Assembly (NCBI RefSeq): GCF_024172085.1
Contig: NZ_JAMZDZ010000001.1
Coordinates: 5,146,001 to 5,210,000 of the forward strand
Length of the DNA stretch: 64,000 bases
DNA from: Hamadaea flava
GTDB taxonomy: Bacteria; Actinomycetota; Actinomycetes; Mycobacteriales; Micromonosporaceae
Direction: 5' to 3'
Below the pieces are notes generated by a model. That model did no database searches. It saw only the letters and a program-made list of their open reading frames with translations, and was not told where the DNA came from. Numbering within the stretch: position 1 is the stretch's first letter; each line of letters begins with the position of its first letter. The translations under genes and the position numbers were made by a program. Of this stretch, positions 16,481 through 24,453 are shown piece after piece.

Positions 16481-17386
16481 ATGAGAACCATCCGAGCCAC
16501 GGGCGCTGCGTTGGGCGTACTCATGGTGATGGCGGCATGCGACGCGAAACCCGAGGCCGCGCCACCGAGCCCGACTCCCACGGTGGCCGCGTCGAGTGCG
16601 AGCCCGAGTCCACGGGTGCCCGACGTCCCGCGCGGCGGCGACCAGACGATCTCGCTGGACGTGGGCGGGCAGGCGCGGACGGCGCAGGCGCACGCGCCCG
16701 CCGGATTCAAGCCGGGGATGCCGCTGGTCGTGGCGTTCCACTACTACCGGTCGGATGTGGACACGCTGCGGCGGATGACCCGGCTGGACACGAAGGCCGA
16801 TCAGAAGGGGTTCATCGTGGTCTATCCCGAGACCATCATCTCGGGGTTCAACGCGATGGACTGTTGCGGCGACTACGACGACGTCGGGTTCGTCAAGGCG
16901 CTGGTCGCCCACATGATCGAGGTCTGGCAGGTCGATCGCCGGCGGGTGTACGCGACCGGCATCTCGAACGGGGCCGACATGACCTTCCGGATGGCTGTCG
17001 AGGCACCGGGATTGTTCGCCGCGATCGCGCCCGTCTCGGGCGGCTTCACCGGCTGGCGGGCGACCGACCCCGCGTTCAAGCCGAGCGAGCCGGTCTCCGT
17101 GGTGACCTTCATCGGCGGCGCGGACAACGCGGACGTCTTCAACGGCGGACTCGCGAAGTGGCGCTCGCGCGTGCGCTGCACCGCGTCGGCCAAAGGCGTC
17201 TACGCCAAGGCGATCACCTGGACCCGTACGCACTGCGCAGACGGCTCGGACGTGGTGGACTACCAGATCGGCGGGATGGAGCATCGCTGGCCGGGCGGCA
17301 CCGACGTCGGGCTCGGCAGCCCCGAGACCAAGATCAACGCAGTGGACGTGATGTGGGACTTCTTCGTTGCTCACCAGCTGAAATGA
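16481..17386 (+). CDS. secreted lipoprotein esterase, polyhydroxybutyrate-depolymerase/LpqC-like
   Basis: Extracytoplasmic alpha/beta hydrolase of 301 residues. The lipoprotein signal ends at Cys20 (VMAAC), followed by a Ser/Pro/Thr linker to residue ~46. The catalytic domain has FHYYRSDVDTLRRM after the first strand, NAMDCCGDYDDVGFVKALV (the CCG-D pattern is common in PHB-depolymerase-like esterases), and GISNGADM with the nucleophile serine. GMEHRWPGG near residue 265 supplies the catalytic His. Related proteins include feruloyl esterase-like and LpqC-type enzymes, so the true ester is uncertain. Divergent from padR and probably repressed by it. Confidence 0.82.
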   Translation: MRTIRATGAALGVLMVMAACDAKPEAAPPSPTPTVAASSASPSPRVPDVPRGGDQTISLDVGGQARTAQAHAPAGFKPGMPLVVAFHYYRSDVDTLRRMTRLDTKADQKGFIVVYPETIISGFNAMDCCGDYDDVGFVKALVAHMIEVWQVDRRRVYATGISNGADMTFRMAVEAPGLFAAIAPVSGGFTGWRATDPAFKPSEPVSVVTFIGGADNADVFNGGLAKWRSRVRCTASAKGVYAKAITWTRTHCADGSDVVDYQIGGMEHRWPGGTDVGLGSPETKINAVDVMWDFFVAHQLK

Positions 17387-17490
17387 CGGCCGGGTCCACG
17401 GATCAGCAACCGGATCGCGGGCGGTTCGGCGGTTGAGGCCGATCGACCAGCCGGGGCCTGCGACAGGTCTTCACTCCCTATGATCCACGC

Positions 17491-17913
17491 ATGTCACACC
17501 CCGGATCCTGGGTTCCGCCGAGCGAACCACATCATGAGCTCGAGCTGTATCCGCAGTCGCAGCCGCCCTGGGGAGCGCAGGCGGGCTGGTTGCCCCAGCC
17601 GGTCTGGGGGCCTCCGCCGGTGTCGGACAAGGGAAGGCTTGCGGCGGGCCTCCTGCAACTGCTCCTGCCGCTCGTCGGTATCTGTGGCGTCGGACGCCTC
17701 TACGCCGGGCACGTGGGCATCGGGCTGACTCAGTTGCTCGCCGGAATATCGGGCATCGCACTCGGCTGCTGTGGAGTAAGCCTGTCGATGTTCATCGTCC
17801 CGCTCGTGCTGCTGCTGATCACCCCCGGCGTGGCACTGTGGTCGATGATCGATGGAGTGATCATTCTGGCCGGCAGCGACTTCCGGGACGGGGCCGGGCG
17901 GCCGATGCACTGA
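17491..17913 (+). CDS. TM2 domain protein
   Basis: 140 residues. A Pro/Gln/Trp-rich N-terminal half (ELYPQSQPPWGAQAGWLPQPVWGPPP) leads to a TM2 domain: KGRLAAGLLQLLLPLVGICGVGRLYAGHVGIGLTQLL, a central hydrophobic segment, and WSMIDGVIILAGSDFRDGAGRPM. The G-RLYAG and IDG...D-G pattern is the TM2 signature. Role is unknown; such proteins are frequent in Actinobacteria. Followed at 17924 by a strong intrinsic terminator. Confidence 0.85.
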   Translation: MSHPGSWVPPSEPHHELELYPQSQPPWGAQAGWLPQPVWGPPPVSDKGRLAAGLLQLLLPLVGICGVGRLYAGHVGIGLTQLLAGISGIALGCCGVSLSMFIVPLVLLLITPGVALWSMIDGVIILAGSDFRDGAGRPMH

Positions 17914-17923
17914 TGCGGACAGG

Positions 17924-17960
17924 AAAAGGGGCCTCAGCTGGTGAGCTGAGGCCCCTTTTT
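17924..17960 (+). terminator. intrinsic terminator of the TM2 gene
   Basis: Perfect 16-bp stem: 17924-17939 pairs with 17944-17959 around loop ggtg, followed by a T run (17955-17960). The A run at the start of the stem makes it bidirectional, so it can also end the tRNA transcript arriving from the minus strand. Confidence 0.93.
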
Positions 17961-17965
17961 CGCAG

Positions 17966-18038
17966 AGCCGCCTAACGGAATCGAACCGTTGACCTATTCA
18001 TTACGAGTGAATCGCTCTGCCGACTGAGCTAAGGCGGC
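17966..18038 (-). tRNA. tRNA-Thr (anticodon CGU)
   Basis: Read on the minus strand the 73-nt sequence folds as a complete cloverleaf: 7-bp acceptor stem GCCGCCT/AGGCGGC, D-arm GCTC...GAGC, anticodon stem ATTCA/TGAAT with loop CTCGTAA giving anticodon CGT (codon ACG, Thr), and T-loop GGTTCGATTCC. No CCA is encoded. The stem bases 18031-18037 pair with 17967-17973; 17966 provides the discriminator (U in RNA). Confidence 0.95.
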
Positions 18039-18097
18039 AACGGTTGACCAGTGTACGCGATCCTCCGGCGATCTTCCTAACCGGTATCCTCAAGCAC

Positions 18098-18331
18098 GTG
18101 ACGTCGACCCCGCCCGCCGCCGAACAGCCGGTGAAGCCGCTGGACCCGCCGATGACCCCGCTGGCGATCGGCGGCATCGCGCTGTGGGCGGTGGCCGGAG
18201 TGGTGCTGTGGATCGCCGACGCGCCGACCAGTTGGCTGTGGATCTGCGTCGCCGGAGTCATCTCGGGGATTCCCGGCTGGCTGACCATGCGGGTGCACGA
18301 CCGCAACCGCGCCCGGCGGCTCTCCGCCTGA
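18098..18331 (+). CDS. small membrane protein, DUF2530-like
   Basis: 77 residues from GTG 18098 (MTSTPPAAEQPVKPLDPP); an in-frame upstream GTG-type start at 18044 sits 6 nt from the tRNA and is less likely. Two membrane helices follow (LAIGGIALWAVAGVVLWI and WLWICVAGVISGIPGWL) with the tail RVHDRNRARRLSA. The pattern of a proline-rich lead, two helices and a basic tail fits the actinobacterial DUF2530 family. No function is known. Confidence 0.72.
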   Translation: MTSTPPAAEQPVKPLDPPMTPLAIGGIALWAVAGVVLWIADAPTSWLWICVAGVISGIPGWLTMRVHDRNRARRLSA

Positions 18332-18350
18332 CGGGCGCGCAGCCGGCTTC

Positions 18351-19127
18351 CTAGACCTCGACCTCTTCGACCGCGCCGTCGTCGTACGCCGTGGGCAGCG
18401 CCTCGACCGGGGAACCCGCGTCGACGACCACCTCGGAGTGCGCGCCGCAGCCGTGATCCAGGGAGACGACGCGACCGTCGTCCGGGGCGTACTCGTTGCC
18501 GCAGACGCCGAACATCTGCTTCATCGCGCCGCCCATGAGCAGCAGGAAGCCGCACGACACGCAGCGCGCATGCCGGGGCGCGGCCTCGGCGATGGGCGCG
18601 TGCGGACCGTGATCCCCGTCATACCAACGCTGGGCGGTCTCCTCGCGGCCTTCCTTGCTCATCATGCGCGGCCGGCCCAGGCCCAGTTCCCAGCTCTCCG
18701 CGTCGATCTCGGGATCGTCGGCGAGCAGGTAGCCCGGGACGAGCCGGGTGTCATCGGGCGGAGTCGGGAGCAGGTCTCCGACGCCCAGGTCGCCGGGGCG
18801 CAGCCGGTCCTCCCAGGGCAGCCAGCCCGGGGCGAGCAGGGCCTCGTTGCCGGGCAGCAGCACGGTCTCGCAGACCGTGACGAGCTTCGAGCGCGGCGCC
18901 CGGGTCACCGTGACGGCCCACTGCCAGCCCCGGTAACCGGGCCGGAGGGACGCGAAGTAGTGCGTGACGAGCCGGTCGGCCTCGGCCACGACACCCTGGT
19001 GGGCACCGACCTCATCGCCCGGGACCTCGGTGATCGCGGCGCGGGCGACCTCGACGGCGTCGGCGCAGACCTGATCGAGGCGGGCGGGGCGGGTGGCGGT
19101 CCTGGTCACGGGGACATTCTTCCTCAT
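18351..19127 (-). CDS. DUF3027 family protein
   Basis: 258 residues of an actinobacteria-specific family without known function. Seen: ARLDQVCADAVEVARAAI at the N-terminus, the central GYRGWQWAVTVTRAPRSKLVTVCE stretch, and LPWEDRLRPGDLGVGDLLP, all characteristic. The C-terminal third holds a cysteine cluster, HARCVSCGFLL...FGVCGNEYAPDDGRVVSLDHGCGAHSE, which looks like a zinc-binding site (CxxC ... C ... H-GCGxH). Soluble, no signal peptide. Convergent with the DUF2530 gene. Confidence 0.85.
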   Translation of the reverse strand: MRKNVPVTRTATRPARLDQVCADAVEVARAAITEVPGDEVGAHQGVVAEADRLVTHYFASLRPGYRGWQWAVTVTRAPRSKLVTVCETVLLPGNEALLAPGWLPWEDRLRPGDLGVGDLLPTPPDDTRLVPGYLLADDPEIDAESWELGLGRPRMMSKEGREETAQRWYDGDHGPHAPIAEAAPRHARCVSCGFLLLMGGAMKQMFGVCGNEYAPDDGRVVSLDHGCGAHSEVVVDAGSPVEALPTAYDDGAVEEVEV

Positions 19128-19235
19128 CGGTGCGCAGTCGCGCGAGCGCCCCCGCTTTCCCGCTGCTCTCGGTTCGCCACGCTGGGCGCTGCCGCCCGCT
19201 TCGCTGCGGCTGCTGAGGCCGCCGCTGCTGAGTCA

Positions 19236-19279
19236 GGCGCACGATGCGGCGGCGATAGGCGCACGATGCGGCGGCGATA
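19236..19279. repeat. perfect 22-bp direct duplication
   Basis: Unit ggcgcacgatgcggcggcgata at 19236-19257 is repeated exactly at 19258-19279 with no spacer. It immediately precedes the palindrome that starts at 19287. Confidence 0.92.
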
Positions 19280-19286
19280 GGCGCCA

Positions 19287-19339
19287 GATCACGGATGTGC
19301 CTGCGATCTTGGCCGCCGGAAGCATGCATAACCGTGATC
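19287..19339. repeat. imperfect GATC-bounded palindrome, chimera of two subfamilies
   Basis: Arms 19287-19304 and 19322-19339 pair at 15 of 18 positions. The left portion 19287-19314 matches 34363-34390 at 25 of 28 positions, while the reverse complement of the right portion matches 4267-4288 at 20 of 22 positions. The poor self-pairing is explained if the element was assembled from halves of two related palindromes. Confidence 0.75.
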
Positions 19340-19456
19340 CGCATCCGGCCCCGCGCCGCACGGGTCGGCCCTGCGCCGCACTGGGCGGACACGACAAGGC
19401 TGCGACCTGGTGGGACAGACGTGACGGGTGCCCTTCTTTATGCCACGATGCGGCCC

Positions 19457-20908
19457 ATGTCGACGACTGCGCAGGAACTGCCGTTCCTGGACCGATACTT
19501 CGAGATAAGCGCACGGGGGTCCACCCTCGTCCGTGAACTCCGCGGTGGCCTGGCCACCTTCTTCACGATGGCGTACATCGTGGTCCTCAACCCGCTGATC
19601 CTGGGCTCGGCCGAGGACAGCACGGGTGCGAAGCTCTCCATCCCGCAGGTGGCCGCAGCAACGGCGCTGGTGGCCGGCGTGATGACCGTGTTCATGGGGA
19701 TCTACGGACGGTTCCCGCTCGCCTTGGCGGCCGGCCTCGGCGTCAACGTCATCGTCGCCAAGGACATCGCCTCCCAGATGACCTGGGCCGACGCCATGGG
19801 CCTGGTGGTCATCGAGGGCATCCTGATCGGCATCCTGGTGCTGTCCGGGCTGCGTACGGCGATCTTCCATTCGGTTCCGGGCCAGTTGAAGATCGCCATC
19901 GGCGTCGGCATCGGGCTCTTCCTGGCGTTGATCGGTTTCGTCGACTCCGGCTTCGTCATGCGGGTTCCGGACGTCGCGGGCACCACCGTTCCGGTGGGCA
20001 TGGGCTTCAACGGCGTGATCATCACCTGGCCGGGGATGGTCTTCGCGATCGGCCTGCTCGCGACGATCGTGATGCTCGCCCGCAAGGTACGCGGCGCGAT
20101 CCTGCTCGGCATCGTCGGCACCACGATCCTTGCGATCATCGTCGAGGCGATCGCCAAGGCCGGCCCGTCCGGTCCGGGCGGCAACCCGCACGGCTGGGGC
20201 CTGAACGTGCCGAGCTGGCCGGACAAGGTGGTCGGCGTACCGGACCTGAGCCTGCTCGGCAACTTCAACCTGGTCGGCGGGTTCAAAGCGGCCGGCGCGG
20301 CGGTCGCCCTCGTCTTCGTCTTCGTGCTGATGCTCAGCGACTTCTTCGACACGATGGGCACCATGGTCGCGGTCGGCGAGGAGGCCGGCCCCGACGGCAA
20401 GCTCATCAGCGAAGACGGCATGCCGCCGCGTTCCAAGGAGATCCTGATCGTGGACTCGGTGGCCGCGGCCGCCGGCGGCGCGGCGAGCGTCTCCAGCAAC
20501 ACGTCCTACATCGAGAGCGCCGCGGGTGTCGGCGAGGGCGCGCGGACCGGTCTGGCGAGCGTCGTGACCGGCGTGCTGTTCCTGCTGGCGATGTTCCTGT
20601 CGCCGCTGGTGACGGTCGTTCCGTTCGAGGCGGCGGCGACCGCGCTGGTGATCGTGGGCTTCCTGATGATGACCGGCGTACGCCAGATCGACTGGACCGA
20701 CTACGAGATCGCGATCCCGGCGTTCTTCACGATCATCCTGATGCCGTTCACCTACTCGATCACCAACGGCATCGGCGGCGGCGTGATCACCTTCGTGCTG
20801 ATCAAGGCGGCGAAGGGCAAGGCGCGTGACGTCCACCCGTTGCTGTGGGGCGTGGCAGCATTGTTCGTGCTGTACTTCCTCCGAGGCGTCATCACCGAGT
20901 TGATCTGA
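19457..20908 (+). CDS. NCS2-family purine permease (AzgA/GhxP-like)
   Basis: 483-residue transporter for hypoxanthine, guanine or adenine in symport with protons. The conserved start is at 19457 (STTAQELPFLDRYFEI); ATG 19448 would add three residues. The N-terminal hallmark TFFTMAYIVVLNPLIL leads into alternating helices; GLGVNVIVAKD and IGLFLALIGFVDSGFV are family-typical, and the C-terminal half carries LSDFFDTMGTMVAVGEEAG and SNTSYIESAAGVGEGARTGL, the substrate-site helices of AzgA-type proteins. About 12-14 membrane segments. Monocistronic; the palindrome at 20962 lies downstream. Confidence 0.92.
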   Translation: MSTTAQELPFLDRYFEISARGSTLVRELRGGLATFFTMAYIVVLNPLILGSAEDSTGAKLSIPQVAAATALVAGVMTVFMGIYGRFPLALAAGLGVNVIVAKDIASQMTWADAMGLVVIEGILIGILVLSGLRTAIFHSVPGQLKIAIGVGIGLFLALIGFVDSGFVMRVPDVAGTTVPVGMGFNGVIITWPGMVFAIGLLATIVMLARKVRGAILLGIVGTTILAIIVEAIAKAGPSGPGGNPHGWGLNVPSWPDKVVGVPDLSLLGNFNLVGGFKAAGAAVALVFVFVLMLSDFFDTMGTMVAVGEEAGPDGKLISEDGMPPRSKEILIVDSVAAAAGGAASVSSNTSYIESAAGVGEGARTGLASVVTGVLFLLAMFLSPLVTVVPFEAAATALVIVGFLMMTGVRQIDWTDYEIAIPAFFTIILMPFTYSITNGIGGGVITFVLIKAAKGKARDVHPLLWGVAALFVLYFLRGVITELI

Positions 20909-20930
20909 TCCGGTTCCGTTTCGCCGGCTG

Positions 20931-20963
20931 GATGCTTGTGGCGGCTCGATGCTTGTGGCGGCT
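20931..20963. repeat. 16-bp direct repeat next to palindrome
   Basis: gatgcttgtggcggct occurs at 20931-20946 and again at 20948-20963 with one base between, then runs straight into the left arm of the palindrome at 20962. Confidence 0.88.
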
Positions 20964-21020
20964 GGATCAGGGGTCCGGGTCGGATCTTCACCCAAGATTC
21001 GACCTGGAATCCTGATCCAG
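20962..21020. terminator. 27-bp palindrome (subfamily A), after purine permease gene
   Basis: Arms 20962-20988 and 20994-21020 match at 23 of 27 positions; three of the four mismatches are G-U wobbles in RNA. It lies about 50 nt after the permease stop and can act as a terminator. Its right arm (20996-21023) is 26/28 identical to 1238-1265, making it a second copy of the same dispersed repeat. Confidence 0.72.
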
Positions 21021-21140
21021 CGCTCCGAACGAGAGCAGCCGAGTTGATCAAGGCCGAACGGCGGCGAGCGCGACCCGTCCGGGCGGTACAAGATCAACCG
21101 GACGGATCAACATGGTGTTTCACCTCATAAAACGATGTCG

Positions 21141-21167
21141 TTAGCCAGGCTCATTAGCTAGCCTAAT
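21141..21167. promoter_or_regulatory. probable MarR operator
   Basis: Directly upstream of the MarR gene. ATTAG-ctagc-CTAAT (21153-21167) has perfect 5-bp arms, and AGGCT-N8-AGCCT (21147-21164) overlaps it; another TTAGC half-site starts at 21141. The location over the expected promoter and the symmetry suggest autoregulation of the MarR-MFS operon. Confidence 0.6.
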
Positions 21168-21186
21168 AATCGTGACGGAGTGGCCG

Positions 21187-21615
21187 ATGGTGGCGGAACC
21201 TGCAACCGAACTTGCGGTTCGATTGCGTGACGCCATCACGCGGCTCAATCGGCGGGTCCGGCAGGCCCGGCCGGTTGGCGATCTGACGGTGACCCAGCTG
21301 TCCGCTCTGACCAGCCTCGAACTGGCCGGTGCCCTGACCCCCCGGGAACTGGCCGACGTGGAACGCGTCCAACCGCCGACGATGACCAAGATCGTCGCGA
21401 AGTTGGAGGCCCGTGGCCTGGTGCAGCGTACGCCGCACCCGACGGACAAACGGCAGGTCATCCTGTCGAGCACGGGTCTGGGCCGCGACATCCTCGGGCA
21501 GTACGAGCGGGTGCGAGACGAATGGCTGGCAGCCCGCCTGGCTGAATTGACCCCCGATGAACGTGACGTGCTTTCGCACGCCGCCGAGGTGTTGTCCAGG
21601 ATCGCCCGCAACTAG
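21187..21615 (+). CDS. MarR family transcriptional regulator
   Basis: 142 residues from ATG 21187, which has GGAG 6 nt upstream; a GTG at 21172 would add five residues without a ribosome site. The winged-helix core is visible: LTVTQLSALTSLELAGALTPRELADVERVQPPTMTKIVAKLEARGLVQ (helix-turn-helix) and the wing HPTDKRQVILSSTGLGRDIL. The MFS gene follows 73 nt downstream in the same orientation, the usual arrangement for a drug-responsive regulator and its pump. A palindromic site lies just upstream. Confidence 0.92.
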   Translation: MVAEPATELAVRLRDAITRLNRRVRQARPVGDLTVTQLSALTSLELAGALTPRELADVERVQPPTMTKIVAKLEARGLVQRTPHPTDKRQVILSSTGLGRDILGQYERVRDEWLAARLAELTPDERDVLSHAAEVLSRIARN

Positions 21616-21688
21616 AGCGCGCATCGCCTGTACGTGGGCCGGCCCGCTTCGTCCGATGTGGATGTCGGCTAGGCGGAGGGCAGCGCTC

Positions 21689-22960
21689 GTGAAAACCATG
21701 TTCCGGTCACTGATGGTGCGGAACTATCGTCTGTTCGCGACCGGTCAGCTGGTGAAGCTGATCGGCTCCTGGATGATGTTCGTCGCGCAGGACTGGCTGG
21801 TTCTCTCGCTGTCGGACAACAGCGCCACCGCGCTCGGCATCGTGACCGCTCTCCAGTTCGTACCGGCCGCCCTGCTGACCCTGCCGGGCGGGCGTCTCGC
21901 CGACCGCTACGACAAGCGCCTGATCCTGCTGGTCGCCAACAGCTTCTGGACCTTCCTGGCGCTGCTCTTCTCGATCCTGGTGCTGGCCGGCACCGTGCAG
22001 ATCTGGCACATCTACGTCTTCGCGCTGTTCCTCGGCATCGCCCAGGCCATCGAGACCCCCGTACGTCAGTCCTTCGTCTCGGAACTGGTCGGCTCCCCGT
22101 TGCTGCCCAACGCGTTGTCGCTGTCGGCGGCCACGTTCAACTCCGCCCGCATCATCGGCCCGGCGCTGGCCGGCGTCGCGATCGCCGCGTTCGGCACCGG
22201 ACCGGTCTTCCTCATCGCCGCCGTCAGCTCGCTGTCGCCGCTGCTGGGGTTGGCTCGCATGCGCCCAGGTGACCTCTTCCGTAAGGATCTGGCGTCGAAG
22301 GACGAGCGAGCCGACGCGCGCATCCTCGACGGGCTGAAGTACGCCTGGCACCGCGCCGACCTGCGGCTGCCCATGCTGCTCATGGGCGTCATCGGCATGG
22401 CCGGGTTCAACTTCCAGCTGACGTTGGCCGCGCTGGCCAAGACCGTGTTCAACACCGGCGCCGCGTCGTTCGGCCTCTTCACCACCGCGCTCGCGGTGGG
22501 CGCGCTCGGCGGTGCGCTCGCGGGCACCTTCCGTAAGGGCCGCCCGTCGGTCTATCTCATGCTCACCGCGGCCATCACCTTCAGCGCGCTGGAGCTGTTC
22601 GTCGGACTGGTCCCGGCGTACTGGGGGGTCATTCTGCTGCTCGTGCCGACCGGCTTCTTCATGGTCTTCTTCGCCCAGTCGGCCAACCAGCGGGTCCAGC
22701 TCGGCACCGAGGCGGCCTACCGCGGCCGGGTCATGGCGCTCTACGTGCTGGTCTTCCTCGGCACCACGCCGATCTCCTCGCCCGCGATCGGCTGGGCGGC
22801 CGAGCACCTGGGCGCGGGCACGTCGATCTGGCTCGGCGGCGCGGTCTCTTTGATCGCCGCGCTGGTCGCGCTCGCGTGGCAGTTGCGTCACGCGGGGGAG
22901 CGGCTCCAGCTGACGGTACGCCCAGTGCCGAAACTGACCGTGTCGACGGCGCGGGGGTAG
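21689..22960 (+). CDS. MFS efflux transporter
   Basis: 423-residue transporter with about 12 helices. The GTG start at 21689 (MKTMFRSLMVRNYRLFATGQLVKLIGSWMM) is chosen because GGCGGAGGG lies at 21672-21680. LPGGRLADRYDKRLI is the motif A loop after helix 2. It belongs to the same EntS-like branch as the transporter at 14001. The neighbouring MarR gene suggests a drug or phenolic substrate (inference). Confidence 0.88.
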   Translation: MKTMFRSLMVRNYRLFATGQLVKLIGSWMMFVAQDWLVLSLSDNSATALGIVTALQFVPAALLTLPGGRLADRYDKRLILLVANSFWTFLALLFSILVLAGTVQIWHIYVFALFLGIAQAIETPVRQSFVSELVGSPLLPNALSLSAATFNSARIIGPALAGVAIAAFGTGPVFLIAAVSSLSPLLGLARMRPGDLFRKDLASKDERADARILDGLKYAWHRADLRLPMLLMGVIGMAGFNFQLTLAALAKTVFNTGAASFGLFTTALAVGALGGALAGTFRKGRPSVYLMLTAAITFSALELFVGLVPAYWGVILLLVPTGFFMVFFAQSANQRVQLGTEAAYRGRVMALYVLVFLGTTPISSPAIGWAAEHLGAGTSIWLGGAVSLIAALVALAWQLRHAGERLQLTVRPVPKLTVSTARG

Positions 22961-23000
22961 TCCGGGACGGGTTGTCGTACCGCCGTGATGAGGTGAGGTT

Positions 23001-23756
23001 ATGGAGACCACGAGATTCCTCGAAGTGCTCGGCGACGACTACCGGCGCCTACTCGGCGTCGCCGCCGGCGACCTCGCCGTCACGGTGCCCACCTGTCCTG
23101 ATTGGACGCTTGCTGACCTGGTGGAGCACGTCTCGATGGTCTACCTGCACAAGGTGGCGACCATGCGACTCGGGACGTTCCCGAGTCCGTGGCCGCCGGA
23201 GGACCTGCCCCCGGAGGCTCCGGCCGACCGCCTCGCCCGGGCGTACGCCGAGCTGACGGCGGAGTTCGCGCGGCACACGCCGGAGACGGCCGTGCAGACC
23301 TGGTACGAGCCGGATCAGACGGTCGGCTTCTGGATCCGGCGGATGGTGCACGAGTCGGTGATCCACCGGATCGACGGCGAGCTGGCGGCCGGGCTGCCGC
23401 CGACCGAGGTCCCCGACGACGTCGCCCTCGACGGGATCGACGAGAACCTGCAAGCGTTTCTGGCGTACCAGGTCGGCCGATGGCCGGAGGAGTTCGCGGC
23501 GGCGCTCGCCGACTGTGGTGGCGAGACCCTGCTCGTCTCGGCGGGCGGCCGCGGTTGGCTGGTGCGGCTGCGACCAGGCACGGTCACCGTCGAGGCGGCC
23601 GAGCCGGACGCCGCCGCCGACGCGACCGTCTCGGGCACGCCCTCGGGCGTACTGCTGTGGCTGTGGCGGCGCACCGACGACCTAGCGGTCCGCCTCTCCG
23701 GTAAGCCCAGCGTTTCCGGCAAACTATGTGATCTCCAGCGGATCGCCACACAATGA
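23001..23756 (+). CDS. mycothiol-dependent maleylpyruvate isomerase family protein
   Basis: 251 residues of the DinB-like mycothiol-dependent enzyme fold typical of Actinobacteria. The N-terminal four-helix domain has CPDWTLADLVEHVSMVYLHK (a conserved His metal ligand in DLVxH) and MVHESVIHRIDGELAAG with the H-E-x-x-x-H-R-x-D motif that supplies further metal ligands. The C-terminal portion (from ~175) is a beta-rich domain ending DDLAVRLSGKPSV. GAGGTGAGG precedes the ATG. The exact substrate is unknown; many family members are not true isomerases. Confidence 0.88.
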   Translation: METTRFLEVLGDDYRRLLGVAAGDLAVTVPTCPDWTLADLVEHVSMVYLHKVATMRLGTFPSPWPPEDLPPEAPADRLARAYAELTAEFARHTPETAVQTWYEPDQTVGFWIRRMVHESVIHRIDGELAAGLPPTEVPDDVALDGIDENLQAFLAYQVGRWPEEFAAALADCGGETLLVSAGGRGWLVRLRPGTVTVEAAEPDAAADATVSGTPSGVLLWLWRRTDDLAVRLSGKPSVSGKLCDLQRIATQ

Positions 23757-23829
23757 GCCTGGGCGGTATCACTGGGCGGAAATTCGTAGCGATCACTTCA
23801 GACGACGACTAGGCTCGGAGGACGTGGCG

Positions 23830-24453
23830 GTGGTTAAGGCATTGGAGCTGGCCGTGGCGCTCATCGCGCTGGTCACCCTGCCGTGTGCGATCGCCGCCAT
23901 GATCTGCGCCGACGAGCTCATCATCTCCGTCCGCGAGTCGCTGCGCCGCCGCCGCGAACACTGGCTTGAGCAGCGCATCCTGCATCAGATGGAGCGATCG
24001 CTGACCCCGCCGCGCGCCTTCCTCGCGCCGGTCGCCGCCCTCTTCGCCACCGCCGGCACGGCTCCTGTCGCGGCCGGGACCGGGCGTGGCGGCGTACCGG
24101 AGGAGGAGGCGCCGCACGGGTGGCTGGCGATGCCGGCGGCCGTCTGGGCGAGCATCACGGCACGGTTGCAGGAGGCGGCTCCGCCGCCGCCCGCGCCGGC
24201 GGCTGTCACGCACCTGCCGTTCGAGCGCATCGCCGCCGACCTGCGCCGGCTCGGCTCGGACCGGCTCGGCATCGGGCAGCGCAACGATGTCTGGCACGGC
24301 GCGGTCGAACGGGCTTACGACGTCAAGCTGAGGGAGGCGTGCCGGGCACTCGGCATCGTCGAACATCTGGAGGAGTTGGCGGATATGGACCGAGAGATCG
24401 AGCGGTTGCGGATCGAGGGCGAGTTGATCGCCGCGGGGGTACGGCTGCGGTGA
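23830..24453 (+). CDS. hypothetical protein with one N-terminal membrane helix
   Basis: 207 residues from GTG 23830, which has GGAGGAC with a 7-nt spacer; GTG 23824 is too close to it. One N-terminal hydrophobic helix (LELAVALIALVTLPCAIAAMI) is followed by a charged cytoplasmic part (RESLRRRREHWLEQRIL), an Ala/Pro-rich linker, and a helical C-terminus (LREACRALGIVEHLEELADMDREIERLRIEGELIAAG) that looks coiled-coil-like. No known domain was recognised. Translationally coupled to the next gene through a GTGA overlap. Confidence 0.65.
   Translation: MVKALELAVALIALVTLPCAIAAMICADELIISVRESLRRRREHWLEQRILHQMERSLTPPRAFLAPVAALFATAGTAPVAAGTGRGGVPEEEAPHGWLAMPAAVWASITARLQEAAPPPPAPAAVTHLPFERIAADLRRLGSDRLGIGQRNDVWHGAVERAYDVKLREACRALGIVEHLEELADMDREIERLRIEGELIAAGVRLR

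Larger units (their letters stand above)
19128..19456. other. 329-bp intergenic region with a tandem repeat and a palindrome
   Basis: Separates divergently transcribed DUF3027 and purine permease genes, so it must contain both promoters. It holds a 22-bp duplication (19236-19279) and the chimeric palindrome 19287-19339, listed separately. No additional gene with a ribosome site was found. Confidence 0.4.

Noticed and set aside
16408-16710. Longer PadR protein starting within the divergent gene
   Set aside because: The extra sequence would cover the operator and antisense to the esterase signal peptide; conserved PadR sequence starts at the GTG at 16407.
17924-17960. Member of the GATC palindrome family
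   Set aside because: It has T runs and no GATC ends, so it is an ordinary intrinsic terminator.
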